A stretch of 64,000 bases of DNA from Thalassotalea profundi (GCF_014653195.1 NZ_BNAH01000004.1:62001-126000), one strand, 5' to 3'. Positions 55,249-64,000 are shown, counted from the stretch's first letter. The notes: generated from the letters alone by a model not told the origin. Numbers and translations are program-made.

Positions 55249-55740
55249 TTATTTAGGTGCATTCTCGTATGGGTTTGCGGGAACTGAGGTTGATTTGTTA
55301 CGTTCATTCTTTTTAAAATCTGAAGACTTTCTATCGTTCCTAGCACTTGAATGGTTAGTTTTCGAATGTTGATTATTAGAGCGAAAATTAGTTCGCTCTT
55401 TTGGCGTAGGCGCTTCGCCAAGAATCAGTACTATAGGTTCTCTCGGCTTTTGATGTAAAGGAATAACTCGTTTACGAGGTGTTATTTCGTATTGAGTATC
55501 ATCAGCCTTAGGTAAGTTTTTATAAGTATATAAATAAAAACGCTCCATTTTTTCACGTGCCCATTCCGTTTTTTTGAGAAATTTTAGACTAGTGGCGATA
55601 CTCGCTCTGTTTTTAAAACAATTAATATTGGTATATTCCGCTAAAATTTCAAAACCATAATGATCAACTAGCTCAGTTAAAAGAGTCTCTAATTTTAGAC
55701 CATGCAAAGGGTTATTTAATTGTTCGTCAATAGTACTCAT
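55249..55740 (-). CDS. VF530-type DUF2132 protein with disordered tail
   Basis: A 163-residue protein. The first 75 residues ([63 protein letters not shown]) match the VF530/DUF2132 small DNA-binding fold. The rest is a basic, Asn/Ser/Arg-rich, low-complexity tail (about 90 residues) that is not part of the usual domain and looks disordered. Most family members are near 80 residues, so this version is extended. DNA binding is known only for relatives. It is not in an obvious operon. Confidence 0.85.
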   Translation of the reverse strand: MSTIDEQLNNPLHGLKLETLLTELVDHYGFEILAEYTNINCFKNRASIATSLKFLKKTEWAREKMERFYLYTYKNLPKADDTQYEITPRKRVIPLHQKPREPIVLILGEAPTPKERTNFRSNNQHSKTNHSSARNDRKSSDFKKNERNKSTSVPANPYENAPK

Positions 55741-56083
55741 AAAGGCTTAACTGTTAATGCTGATAATTAGCAATTATATACTATTTTAATTGTTCAGGTG
55801 CTGTTGATGGCTAGGTAATTTAAAACCGCCTTATAATAAATCATTTTACTTGCTTAATGTTTTATAACCACTATAATACACGTTGCTTGTTATTTCTCCT
55901 CTCAGTATGATGAGCAACTATCCATCGCGATAGCATTGTGTATTGCCTTTCCTTGATCCAGTCAGTCATCACTAAAATTTGTCAGCTTTATTTATACAAT
56001 TTTTAATCAATTAAATTTTGATCTTAGTGAATTAATTAATAAAGCTCTGTAAAAGCCAATTGGCTAGTTAAATGTGAGTTTTT
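55741..56083. other. Intergenic region before the 55-aa gene
   Basis: A 343-bp AT-rich stretch. I see no gene, and no strong promoter, in either direction. Confidence 0.4.
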
Positions 56084-56251
56084 ATGTCTTATATATATGG
56101 TGGAACACAGATCCACATAGTACGCCCAGTGCGTTCAATTTCTGTAAACAAACAAAATGTGGTTGTTAGAGACCAATCAGGCTCAATGCGAGTGAAATTT
56201 ACTAATGTAAATGAATCTAAGCAGTTCTTGGCTTGGTTATATCAAAGCTAA
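56084..56251 (+). CDS. Small hypothetical protein (55 aa)
   Basis: An ATG at 56084 opens a 55-codon frame starting MSYIYGGTQIHIVRPVRSI and ending SKQFLAWLYQS before TAA. The residue pattern alternates beta-like hydrophobics (HIVRPVRSISVNKQNVVVRD, then MRVKFTN) and ends in a helix, so it looks like a small folded protein. A hairpin terminator follows 23 bp after the stop, supporting a real transcript. The ribosome binding site (TGTGAG) is weak. No family is recognised. Confidence 0.6.
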   Translation: MSYIYGGTQIHIVRPVRSISVNKQNVVVRDQSGSMRVKFTNVNESKQFLAWLYQS

Positions 56252-56273
56252 TACGTTAATTTTAATTGTACCG

Positions 56274-56305
56274 ATGCCAGTTAACTTCAGTTACTGGCAT
56301 TTTAT
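56274..56305 (+). terminator. Terminator after the 55-aa gene
   Basis: TGCCAGT (56275-56281) pairs with ACTGGCA (56293-56299), with an inner GTTAAC-like extension, and is followed by TTTTATTTTT. Confidence 0.75.
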
Positions 56306-56347
56306 TTTTAACTTACAGTTCATTTTACCTTGAAAAACTAACAGATC

Positions 56348-56641
56348 TTAGCATTTACACATTTTCTTATTTACCAGCTTCCGAACATTATTATTGATTA
56401 TTGCTTCGACATTCAACAGTTTTACTCTCGCACTTTTTTTATTTAAGAATAAGCAAGTTAGTCCTTTTTTAATATTTCTATCTAACCAGATGAAAAATAA
56501 TACTAAAGCTAATAATAATAAAGGCAAATAAACTAAGGAATAAACGATCTCACCATGGTGGATTACGTTTAATACAATGGGGGTTAGTAAAATAGTGATG
56601 GCTACTATCCGATAAAATATCATTATAGTTCGAGATAACAT
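56348..56641 (-). CDS. Small membrane protein (97 aa)
   Basis: I do not recognise this 97-residue protein. It has two predicted transmembrane helices at about 7-27 (IMIFYRIVAITILLTPIVLNV) and 33-52 (YSLVYLPLLLLALVLFFIW), then a basic cytoplasmic tail with Cys near the end (KKMCKC). The Cys pair CxC at the C-terminus is notable. It is convergent with the 55-aa gene. Confidence 0.55.
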   Translation of the reverse strand: MLSRTIMIFYRIVAITILLTPIVLNVIHHGEIVYSLVYLPLLLLALVLFFIWLDRNIKKGLTCLFLNKKSARVKLLNVEAIINNNVRKLVNKKMCKC

Positions 56642-56764
56642 GTTTCTTCCCTAAAATTTATAAGACGCTTTTAATATCGATATATTAATCATCGCTAAAG
56701 CTATCTTCAAAGGGATTATATTCACACTATTGGTGAATGATATTCATCTATTGGGTTTAGGTTG

Positions 56765-57667
56765 TTAATTATTTTCTAATGGTTTCATATTAGGAGATTG
56801 AATTAACCAACGTAAAAAACATTGTATGTCGTGTCTGTCTTTATCTTCTTCACGATAAATAGCATATAAAGACAGCTTAAAAGGAAAGATTTGTTTGAAT
56901 GGATTGACAAGTATTTTGCGTTCAATAAGCGAGTTTTCAATTGGCATCATTGCGAGAGCTAAACCCAGACCTTGTTCTGCAGCATGTAGTGTGGCTTCGT
57001 AATTATCAAACGTTAAGTTGTGCTTAAAAGTCCTTTCTTTTATATCTGCAGCCTTTGCCCATGCTAGCCACATATCATCCATATAAGATAAGTCGATTAA
57101 CGGGATCTCATTAATTTGACTTGCCTGTTTCAATTGGTATTTCTCAGCAAATTTAGGAGAGCATACAGCGGTAATATTAATATCTAGTAGTTTTTTATTT
57201 ATGGTGTTAATTGCGTCACCATGACCAACTCTAATGGCTAAGTCAAATTCCTCATCGCGTAAATCTACAAGATTCATACTGGTTGCTAATCTAATGTCTA
57301 TTTCAGGGTGTGCGTTTTGAAATAAACTGAGTTGTGGAATAATCACGTTACTCGCCATGGTAGGAAAAGTGTTGATCTTTAAACTAGGTGATGAAAATTT
57401 ATTTTTTACCTTTTTAGTACCAGAATCAATGATTGTTAATGCTTGCTGTACAGACGAAAAATACATTTTTCCCGCTGAATTTAAACTTACGCCTCTGCTT
57501 TTACGTATAAATAATGGAAACCCTATGTGTGCTTCAAGTGTCTTAATTTGGTGGCTGACGGCAGAAGGCGTTATGAATAACTCAGCACTGGCTAGTTTAA
57601 AACTTTCGTGACGAGCACTTGCTTCAAAAATAGCTAATAAATGTAATGGAGGAATATGTCTTGCCAT
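56765..57667 (-). CDS. LysR-family transcriptional regulator
   Basis: A 300-residue regulator with the N-terminal winged helix (PPLHLLAIFEASARHESFKLASAELFITPSAVSHQIKTLEAHIGFPLFIRKSRG) of the GcvA-like LysR group and a C-terminal substrate-binding domain from about 90 on. The effector is unknown. It is divergent from the M14 peptidase gene at 57841, with 173 bp between, so regulation of that gene is probable by the LysR rule. Confidence 0.92.
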   Translation of the reverse strand: MARHIPPLHLLAIFEASARHESFKLASAELFITPSAVSHQIKTLEAHIGFPLFIRKSRGVSLNSAGKMYFSSVQQALTIIDSGTKKVKNKFSSPSLKINTFPTMASNVIIPQLSLFQNAHPEIDIRLATSMNLVDLRDEEFDLAIRVGHGDAINTINKKLLDINITAVCSPKFAEKYQLKQASQINEIPLIDLSYMDDMWLAWAKAADIKERTFKHNLTFDNYEATLHAAEQGLGLALAMMPIENSLIERKILVNPFKQIFPFKLSLYAIYREEDKDRHDIQCFLRWLIQSPNMKPLENN

Positions 57668-57840
57668 AATCTTGCTTATCAGTGTAATGCTTAATTTTAT
57701 TATATATTCACCATAAACTATTTTTATAAATAGGTGAATAAAATTTATGTAAAGTGACCGTATATTAAATGTGAATTTGGCTTGAATATTATCTTCTTAG
57801 CGGCGAAAATAACGCTAAATGTTAGTAAAAATAAGCCGAT

Positions 57841-58758
57841 ATGAAAGAAAGTGCATACCCCATAGGTCGTCCAGGGAAAAAATGGGATACAAATGAGAAG
57901 CAGCAATGGCTGTCGCAACAACACATTAAACGTAATTACTTAGAAGAAGTTGTTGGTAAAATTCAAGCATTAACAGAATGCTTTGACATAGTTCAATATG
58001 GGGCACTTTCATATGATGAAGCTCGTTACCCATTGTTTGTATTAAGGTCGTTAAATTGGGATGTTAATAAAGCAACAATATTAGTGACTGGTGGTGTCCA
58101 CGGCTATGAAACGAGTGGTGTACAAGGGGCTATTCGATTTGCTGAAACTCAAGGGCAACATTATAGTCAATTTTTTAATATACTTGTGGTGCCATGTATT
58201 AGTCCATGGGGCTATGAAACGATTAATCGTTGGAACCCTAAAGCTATTGATCCTAATCGCTCTTTTTATCAAGATAGCCCCGCCGAAGAATCTGCATTAA
58301 TAATGCAATATATCGCATCACTTAATGTTGATATTAAAGTGCATGTTGATTTACATGAGACAACAGATACCGATAATTCTGAATTTAGGCCGGCTTTAGC
58401 TGCTCGTGATGCCGTTAGCCATGATATATGGAACATACCGGATGGTTTTTATTTAGTTGGAAATTCAACAAAACCTATGGCTGATTTTCAACAGGCTATA
58501 ATTTCGTCTGTAGAAAAAGTTACCCATATTGCCCCCGCAGATGAAAGCAATAAACTCATAGGTGAGCCATTACAGCAATGGGGAGTTATCAACTATGCCG
58601 CTCGTGAATTAGGGCTTTGCATGGGGTTTACTGATGCTGCTTATGTAACTACCACAGAAGTTTATCCAGATAGTCCAAACTCTGATGATGAAAGTTGTAT
58701 TTTAGCGCAAGTTGCTGCAATTACTGGCGCACTTAATTTTGTTCTTGATAAAGGCTAA
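57841..58758 (+). CDS. M14-family metallocarboxypeptidase-like protein
   Basis: A 305-residue zinc hydrolase of the M14 type. His87 and Glu90 (GGVHGYETSG) fit the HxxE zinc site, and His172 in DLHET is a plausible third ligand. ISPWGYETINRWNP and IDPNRSF match the usual substrate-binding Arg/Asn region. No signal peptide is seen, so it is probably cytoplasmic. The substrate (peptide or acyl-amino acid) is unknown. It is divergent from the LysR gene and followed by efpL. Confidence 0.85.
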   Translation: MKESAYPIGRPGKKWDTNEKQQWLSQQHIKRNYLEEVVGKIQALTECFDIVQYGALSYDEARYPLFVLRSLNWDVNKATILVTGGVHGYETSGVQGAIRFAETQGQHYSQFFNILVVPCISPWGYETINRWNPKAIDPNRSFYQDSPAEESALIMQYIASLNVDIKVHVDLHETTDTDNSEFRPALAARDAVSHDIWNIPDGFYLVGNSTKPMADFQQAIISSVEKVTHIAPADESNKLIGEPLQQWGVINYAARELGLCMGFTDAAYVTTTEVYPDSPNSDDESCILAQVAAITGALNFVLDKG

Positions 58759-58853
58759 TTCATTAAGTGTAAAATCTTCGCTAATAAGTTAATCTTGCAT
58801 TAATTGTAAGTCGTGTTATTTTCGCAATATAAATAAAATTTAAGGTAATAATT

Positions 58854-59426
58854 GTGCCAAAAGCAAGTGATATAAAGAAAAATGCAGCTATTGAATATAA
58901 TGGCAAAGTCGTAATTGTTAGAGATATTGAACGTTCAGTACCACAAGGGCGTGCAGGCGGCAGTTTATATAGAATGCGTATGTACGATGTAGTAACCGGT
59001 GGAAAAATTGACGAAACCTTTAAAGCCGATGAAATGCTTAACTTTGCGGATTTAAGCCGTAGACCTTCGATGTTTTCATATATAGATGGCGAAGAGTATG
59101 TATTCATGGATAATGAAGATTACACGCCATACAACCTTAATAAAGACAGTATTGAAGAAGAAATATTGTTTATTAATGAAGAAACTCAGGGCTTACAAGT
59201 CATTATTGTTGATGGCACTCCGGTTGGTGTTGATTTACCGTCAAGTGTTGAATTAGAGATTGTTGAAACTGACCCATCGATTAAAGGTGGCTCGGCAACG
59301 GCACGTACTAAACCTGCAATTTTATCTACTGGTTTAACAGTACAAGTACCTGAGCACATTTCTGTTGGTGATAAAATTAAAGTAAACACCGAAGAAAGAA
59401 AGTTCATGGGGCGTGCGGATAAATAA
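58854..59426 (+). CDS. efpL: Elongation factor P-like protein EfpL (YeiP)
   Basis: A 190-residue EF-P paralog that relieves ribosome stalling on difficult motifs. Start is GTG 58854 giving [46 protein letters not shown], with the loop arginine (QGRAGG) in place of the modifiable lysine of EF-P; the C-terminal OB domain ([23 protein letters not shown]) is normal. It is followed by a strong terminator. Confidence 0.95.
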   Translation: MPKASDIKKNAAIEYNGKVVIVRDIERSVPQGRAGGSLYRMRMYDVVTGGKIDETFKADEMLNFADLSRRPSMFSYIDGEEYVFMDNEDYTPYNLNKDSIEEEILFINEETQGLQVIIVDGTPVGVDLPSSVELEIVETDPSIKGGSATARTKPAILSTGLTVQVPEHISVGDKIKVNTEERKFMGRADK

Positions 59427-59465
59427 TCACGTAAGTTTAGCTTATCTTTGTTGATGTAAATTATG

Positions 59466-59499
59466 AAAGGGTCTGTTATTAATAACAGACCCTTTTTTT
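59466..59499 (+). terminator. Terminator of efpL
   Basis: AAAGGGTCTGTTATT is a perfect palindrome partner of AATAACAGACCCTTT (59481-59495) and is followed by T. An A-run is lacking on the left, so it suits the plus strand. Confidence 0.92.
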
Positions 59500-59576
59500 G
59501 GTTAAATTATTGCTTTAACTAAAGGTAGCTACTTGCTTCAGTTAAGGTTTAATGTTCGCAATACTTATTGAAAAAT

Positions 59577-60035
59577 TTAAGCATAATAGTTGACATAGCT
59601 CGGTGTTAATTCAACCAATTTTTGATAAGTTTCAGGGGAGCCAAGGCCATTATTTCCCCAACGCATTGCCAGTTTATATGAATCTGATTGTTCATCATTT
59701 AGTTTTACAATATCCATTAAAATATCCTTGTCGCTTTGCCCCTCAGTTCGACCTTGGCGAATTAGTTCCTGTTCTTGATTCAGATAATTATTCATTTCTT
59801 CTGCCACTTGGCTGCTTAAACGCTTTACCCTTCCAAGTAATTCATTTCCACTTTCGTTATTATTGGCATTTATAATTCGGCTCATATCAATGCCAATTAA
59901 TGATGGCATTCTTCCTGTTAAAGAGTTAACTCTTGCTGTTAGTCCTTCTGGAGTAGCGTTTTCAATAAACGAGAGTAAATTCTTTCTATTATCAGAATTA
60001 TTAACTATGACTTCAGGTGCTTTAATGTTATTCAC
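59577..60035 (-). CDS. Hypothetical protein (152 aa from GTG), natural start probably interrupted
   Basis: I do not recognise this protein. From GTG 60035 it has 152 residues, acidic and helical (LLSFIENATPEGLTARVNSLTGRMPSLIGIDMSRII... to ...LVELTPSYVNYYA). The GTG has no ribosome binding site. Thirty codons farther up the same frame, ATG 60125 stands after AGGGAAAATAAA, a proper ribosome binding site, but the frame has TAA at codon 7 (60105-60107). The codons between read like protein (QNYAVQKIPSYTYDNTSKVEQTT). The likely reading is a nonsense mutation in the sixth-to-seventh codon, e.g. CAA to TAA, leaving a gene that may be inactive. Confidence 0.5.
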   Translation of the reverse strand: MNNIKAPEVIVNNSDNRKNLLSFIENATPEGLTARVNSLTGRMPSLIGIDMSRIINANNNESGNELLGRVKRLSSQVAEEMNNYLNQEQELIRQGRTEGQSDKDILMDIVKLNDEQSDSYKLAMRWGNNGLGSPETYQKLVELTPSYVNYYA

Positions 60036-60104
60036 CGTAGTTTGTTCAACTTTACTGGTATTGTCATAGGTATATGAGGGGATTTTTTGAACGGCATAGT
60101 TTTG

Positions 60105-60125
60105 TTAACTAATTGAATTAATCAT
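60105..60125 (-). other. Possible original start region cut by a stop
   Basis: ATG at 60123-60125 on the minus strand, preceded by AGGG, is followed after MINSIS by TAA (60105-60107). The downstream frame continues without another stop into the 59577-60035 reading frame. Confidence 0.45.
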
Positions 60126-60486
60126 TTTATTTTCCCTAATATTTATTTGAAAAATTTGGCAAGCAACCTTTTACGTAAGTAATGAAGCCAAAAGTAGTTA
60201 ACAGAAGATAAAGAGCAAGTAACATACCAAAGAGTCCACAGCTGATATTTCTAACCTTTGCTTTTCAGCAATGGGTATTTATTGGTTAATAATACGGCAA
60301 GAAGTAACGCAGAGTCTTTTATAGCGGCAATGATTTGCCAGTTAATTAATTACAGTTAGCTAAGAAAGCTAATGATTTTAGGTGCTTTTTAAACACTACT
60401 AGTGAGGAGTTGTGATGGTGCGCTTTTTGCTTTCTGTAGATATTCATCACTTAATCGCCAAGATTAATATTTACTGAGAGGGTAAA
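60126..60486. other. Divergent intergenic region
   Basis: A 361-bp stretch between two divergent unknown genes, gene-free except for the 20-codon ORF at 60415-60477. Confidence 0.4.
60415..60477 (+). CDS. Possible leader peptide ORF (20 aa)
   Basis: An ATG at 60415 with a strong GAGGAG at 60404-60409 opens a 20-codon frame (MVRFLLSVDIHHLIAKINIY). It ends 9 bp before the next gene's ATG, within that gene's ribosome binding site. It may be a translational regulator or coupling ORF, or chance. Confidence 0.35.
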   Translation: MVRFLLSVDIHHLIAKINIY

Positions 60487-61158
60487 ATGGAAGTCACTAA
60501 TACCAGTTTTCAAGCCTATTCACAAAACGTAGAACAATCGAGTAAACCGAAAAGCAACAATACGTTTTCTGAAGTATTTGCCAGTTATAAAGCAGTGAAT
60601 GCTGTTGCTGGGACTGAAAAAACAAGCACCGATGCTGTTTTTTCAATGAATACTAATAAAGGTAACCAAGAAGATATTAATTTAGATGAATATCTTACAC
60701 CAGGACCACGAACAGAAAATGTGAGTTTAGGTGATGTGTCGATACTTCTTCCTACCGCGCATAATATTGATACTTTATCAAAGTACTCGCAAGCCGAGTT
60801 CAAACAGTTATTGGAACAATATAATATTCCATCACCAGCCACTATCGAGTTTGATAATCATGGCCAAGTTGTTTTACCTGCTGATTATGCTTATTCAGAC
60901 CAATTAAAACAGGCTTTTACTGAAAACCCAAAAGTTGAAAATGCGCTACGAACCACTGCCGCCTTAGCGAGCCATTATGCTGGTATTATGGAAGGGCAAC
61001 CCTTTCGAGATGAAATGTCTACGGCAAGAAGCCAAGCAGATAGAAATAGAATTATTGAAAAATACAGTTATCTATTCGACGATAATCGCCCAGGTAAACA
61101 CATTGTTTTAACCTTCTTAGACGACGGCAATATGCTAGTAGGTGAAAAGAAAGTTTAA
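60487..61158 (+). CDS. Hypothetical protein (223 aa)
   Basis: I do not recognise this protein. It is acidic and without signal peptide or membrane segment. The N-terminal 60 residues are Ser/Asn-rich and probably disordered; the helical middle (DTLSKYSQAEFKQLLEQYNIPSPATIEFDNHGQVVLPADYAYSDQLKQAFTENPKVENALRTTAALASHYAGIMEG) resembles flagellar or surface-related small proteins only in style. GAGAGGG precedes the ATG by six bases. Its first residues (MEVTNTSFQAYSQNVEQ) are similar in style to the interrupted start of the divergent neighbour. Confidence 0.6.
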   Translation: MEVTNTSFQAYSQNVEQSSKPKSNNTFSEVFASYKAVNAVAGTEKTSTDAVFSMNTNKGNQEDINLDEYLTPGPRTENVSLGDVSILLPTAHNIDTLSKYSQAEFKQLLEQYNIPSPATIEFDNHGQVVLPADYAYSDQLKQAFTENPKVENALRTTAALASHYAGIMEGQPFRDEMSTARSQADRNRIIEKYSYLFDDNRPGKHIVLTFLDDGNMLVGEKKV

Positions 61159-61334
61159 GAACTGAGTATGAGTAATTTGATTTAGAGATGATATCCATAT
61201 CATTGTCCTATCTCTTAAGGAAGGTTGCTCGAATTTTGTCTTTTATGTTGTTTGATAATTACTTGAAAAAAGTAATAAAAACTGTCAGCTTATTATGATA
61301 TTTTTATTGACGCTAAATCGAGCGGAGAGATATT

Positions 61335-62285
61335 TTGGCTGGTACAAGTTTACTCGCATTAATTGATGACATTGCAACCTTATTAGATGATATAGCGGTG
61401 TTATCGAAGGTAGCCGCAAAAAAAACAACAGGTGTTTTAGGAGATGATTTAGCCTTAAATGCAGAACAAGTATCAGGTGTTAAAGCTGAGCGGGAATTAC
61501 CTGTCGTCTGGGCGGTAGCCAAGGGGTCTTTTTTAAACAAACTTATTTTAGTCCCTTCTGCATTACTCATTAGTGCCTTTGTCCCTGCACTTATTACCGT
61601 GTTATTAGTTATTGGTGGTTTGTTTTTATGCTTTGAAGGTTTTGAAAAGATCTCACATAAGTATTTGCATGCAAATGAAGACATTGAAAGTGCGCATCAA
61701 GAAAAACTGAAAGCCTATGCAGATGAAAAAGTCGATTTAGTCGCGCTAGAACAAAATAAAATAAAAGGGGCAATTCGTACTGACTTTATTTTATCGGCAG
61801 AAATAGTGGTTATTGTGCTTGGCACAGTCCAAACCGCTCCATTTATTACCCAAGTGTTAGTCTTGTCAGCTCTAGCTATTGCGATAACCGTTGGTGTTTA
61901 CGGATTAGTTGCGGCCATTGTTAAATTAGACGATGTCGGGCTGTATCTATTAAGAAAGTCGGTAACAGGCCGCTTTAATGTTTTACAACGCAGCGTAGGT
62001 AGAGGTTTATTGATTTTTGCACCTTTTCTGATGAAAACTTTAGCCATTGTAGGCACTATCGCCATGTTTCTTGTAGGGGGCGGCATATTGACACATAGTT
62101 TTAGTTGGCTACACCATCAAGTGGAAACTATAGTTACAACAGCAAACGCATTTGTGGGAGAGTTGGCTAACATGATACTTCCTATCGTTGCAGACGGAAT
62201 TATCGGTATCATTGCCGGTGGCTTAGTATTGTTGCTTATAACACTAATACAAAGGTTGAAGTTAAAAGTTACAGTATCATCATAA
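61335..62285 (+). CDS. DUF808 family membrane protein (YedI-like)
   Basis: A 316-residue inner membrane protein of the DUF808 family, with MAGTSLLALIDDIATLLDDIAVLSKVAAKKTTGVLGDDLALNAEQVSG at the N-terminus and six or so transmembrane helices (e.g. LVPSALLISAFVPALITVLLVIGGLFLCFEGFEK). TTG 61335 is the start, with GGAGAGA just before it. The function is unknown. Confidence 0.92.
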   Translation: MAGTSLLALIDDIATLLDDIAVLSKVAAKKTTGVLGDDLALNAEQVSGVKAERELPVVWAVAKGSFLNKLILVPSALLISAFVPALITVLLVIGGLFLCFEGFEKISHKYLHANEDIESAHQEKLKAYADEKVDLVALEQNKIKGAIRTDFILSAEIVVIVLGTVQTAPFITQVLVLSALAIAITVGVYGLVAAIVKLDDVGLYLLRKSVTGRFNVLQRSVGRGLLIFAPFLMKTLAIVGTIAMFLVGGGILTHSFSWLHHQVETIVTTANAFVGELANMILPIVADGIIGIIAGGLVLLLITLIQRLKLKVTVSS

Positions 62286-62356
62286 AATTAAAGCATTTAT
62301 TAACGCATACTATTTAAAAACCTAAAATTAACAGACTTCAGAGTTGAGGAAATACA

Positions 62357-63196
62357 ATGGCATTAACAGCACTTGATTACGCAAAAAAAGCCGAGCAACT
62401 TTGCGCTTTACCTGACGTGTATTTACGATTAAAAGAAATACTCGACGATGAAAAAACCAGCTTAGATGAAATAGCAGACATTATTATTTTAGACCCTGCT
62501 TTATCGTCTACTTTACTTAAATTAGCCAATAGTGCCTTTTTTAATTTTCCTCGTGAAATAGACTCAATCTCACGCGCTTTAATGGTACTTGGCATTAAAG
62601 AAGTGAATAACTTAATTAATACTTACGGGGTCACTCAAGCATTTGCCAATGTTAATGAACATATTATTGATATGGATCGCTTTTGGGAAGTGAGTGTTGA
62701 TTGTGCATTACTATGTAAGTATCTAGCAAAGAAGAAAAATATTCCTGAAGCCGATGGCTTATTTTTATCTGGGTTGCTACATAATGTCGGTACGTTAGCC
62801 ATGATGCAAAGTGAAGATAAAAAGCTACAATATTGTGAGCAATACGACAGTGACGAAACCCCGTGGCAGCGCCAACAAGATGTATTTGGTTTTACTTTCG
62901 CTGAAGTAAGTGCTGAACTTTTGTGTTTATGGCAACTACCTGAAAAAATTATTAAACCAATAAGAGAATACCATCAAGCTTATAGCCAAGAACTATCACC
63001 CACTAGTTCATTGTTGTATATCACGTCACGTTTAGCATTAATTAATTCACACCCAGGTATGTATTCAAAGAAAACTTTTTTAGGTAAGCATTTAATGGAT
63101 GATTTAGACATTACGATGGATGAAATTAATGAAGCCATTGATTTTTGTAATGGTGAAGGTTTAGCAATTATGTCGGCATTAAAATTGAAAAAGTAA
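62357..63196 (+). CDS. HDOD-domain protein
   Basis: A 279-residue protein with an HDOD domain (LKEILDDEKTSLDEIADIIILDPALSSTLLKLANSAFFNFPREIDSISRALMVLGIKEVNNLI), a degraded HD-type fold without the catalytic His-Asp, used in signalling for motility and competence. GAGGAA provides its ribosome binding site. The partner is unknown; no GGDEF or EAL domain is attached. Confidence 0.93.
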   Translation: MALTALDYAKKAEQLCALPDVYLRLKEILDDEKTSLDEIADIIILDPALSSTLLKLANSAFFNFPREIDSISRALMVLGIKEVNNLINTYGVTQAFANVNEHIIDMDRFWEVSVDCALLCKYLAKKKNIPEADGLFLSGLLHNVGTLAMMQSEDKKLQYCEQYDSDETPWQRQQDVFGFTFAEVSAELLCLWQLPEKIIKPIREYHQAYSQELSPTSSLLYITSRLALINSHPGMYSKKTFLGKHLMDDLDITMDEINEAIDFCNGEGLAIMSALKLKK

Positions 63197-63228
63197 AAAG
63201 GAGATGGTGTTAAAGAAAAGGCTAGGCT

Positions 63229-64000
63229 CTATCGATCTCTTGTTTGATGGGGATATTCGTTGAAGAATTGATAATAGTCTTGTGCGAAGCGACCTTGATT
63301 AACTACGCCATAAGTAGTAATTATTTCTTTAATTGATTTATCCTTTTTTACTTTTAAATCATGATGAATTAATTGTAGCCTTCGCTTGATTATATACTGT
63401 TTAGGCGACATTTTTAATATTTCCATAAAGCTATATTCTAAGCTGCGAATACAGCAAAAACTTGCTTTAGCTAGCGTTGGGATTGTTATTTTGAGTGTAC
63501 TATTGGAGTGAATATATTTTAATGCTCTATTAACTATAGCTAATTGCCTTGGCTTGTTTTTTTCTTCTATATTCAATAAAGGGCAACCTAAAAAACTCAG
63601 GGAGAGTAACTGACAAAGTGACGCTATTAGCCTTTCTTGAATATCAAACACAGCTTGATAACTTAATAATTGGCTTTGATTAAGTAAGTTTTCGATTATT
63701 AAACACAAATGCTGTTGATGATTTTTAGGGTTAATAAATTTTATAGGTTTAATCGCTTGTGTTTCTATTGTTTTTTTTAAAGTGTCTACATTTTCTCTTC
63801 CGTAATACTCAGCTAACTCTTCAGAATTGATGATAATTACATAATATTTTTGACTATTTTTAGGGACGTTGAATAACATCTCTTGGTTGTTAGCAAAAAT
63901 AATAGGTTGATTAGCATCTATTAAGTGTCCATTAATTGATACATCATGATTATTGTTAGGTAATATAATATAAAAACAATCTTGCTTTAACATCGTATGA
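63229..64000 (-). CDS. AraC-family transcriptional regulator (5' partial)
   Basis: The C-terminal AraC/XylS helix-turn-helix pair is clear (TIPTLAKASFCCIRSLEYSFMEILKMSPKQYIIKRRLQLIHHDL, then SIKEIITTYGVVNQGRFAQDYYQFFNEYPHQ). From the first ATG (63993) the protein has 254 residues, but the frame has no stop up to the right edge and members with this N-terminal type are usually about 310-330 residues. The true start is therefore probably beyond 64000. The effector is unknown. Confidence 0.85.
   Translation of the reverse strand, partial: HTMLKQDCFYIILPNNNHDVSINGHLIDANQPIIFANNQEMLFNVPKNSQKYYVIIINSEELAEYYGRENVDTLKKTIETQAIKPIKFINPKNHQQHLCLIIENLLNQSQLLSYQAVFDIQERLIASLCQLLSLSFLGCPLLNIEEKNKPRQLAIVNRALKYIHSNSTLKITIPTLAKASFCCIRSLEYSFMEILKMSPKQYIIKRRLQLIHHDLKVKKDKSIKEIITTYGVVNQGRFAQDYYQFFNEYPHQTRDR

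Overview
The window looks like part of the chromosome of a low-GC marine gammaproteobacterium, most likely of the Alteromonadales/Colwellia type. This rests on AT-rich sequence, the gene orders ppiB-cysS-folD-tRNAs-tig-clpP-clpX-lon-hupB-ppiD and sapFDCBA-pspF | pspABC-ycjXF-phhAB-tyrR, and small families common in marine gammaproteobacteria (DUF2999, DUF2956, VF530-type, SEC-C small protein). The genus is an inference from recall, not from a search.

Positions 1 to about 8113 are one end of a genomic island integrated at the 3' end of ssrA (tmRNA, minus strand). It has a P4-family tyrosine integrase next to ssrA, an AlpA-type regulator with a tandem operator-like repeat, unknown cargo genes, a HEPN-like/DUF protein, a Doc/Fic toxin with an upstream DNA-binding-like partner, and the end of a type I restriction specificity gene (hsdS) cut by the left edge. 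The layout recalls E. coli CP4-57 (ssrA target, P4 integrase, AlpA). The far end of the island lies outside the window.

Positions 8113 to 14557 hold the trans-translation pair ssrA/smpB, split by an SGNH-like lipoprotein and a CadC-like membrane regulator, then ratA-rnfH, lpxH and ppiB. Positions 14751 to 29115 are a protein-homeostasis region: cysS, folD, four tRNAs (Pro, Arg, His, Pro) interrupted by two unknown genes, then tig, clpP, clpX, lon, hupB, ppiD. lon has an exact heat-shock (sigma32) promoter inside a 32-bp inverted repeat. A run of very short hairpins and a decayed duplication of a tRNA-Pro tail lie before tig.

Positions 29229 to 43922 hold an envelope-stress and aromatic amino-acid block: the sapABCDF transporter co-directional with pspF, a divergent pspABC operon with a sigma54-like promoter, ycjX-ycjF, then phhA-phhB-tyrR-maiA with recognisable TyrR boxes. 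Positions 44106 to 55740 contain a DUF3014 protein, an acyltransferase, 4.5S RNA (ffs), an SLC13-type permease, a branched-chain aminotransferase, an RhlE-like helicase, a YegD-type Hsp70, several tiny conserved proteins, a TrhA-like membrane protein and a VF530-type protein. Positions 56084 to 64000 are more variable: an unlisted 55-residue gene, a LysR regulator divergent from an M14 peptidase, efpL, two unknown proteins (one with its natural start interrupted by a stop), a DUF808 protein, an HDOD protein and an AraC regulator cut by the right edge.
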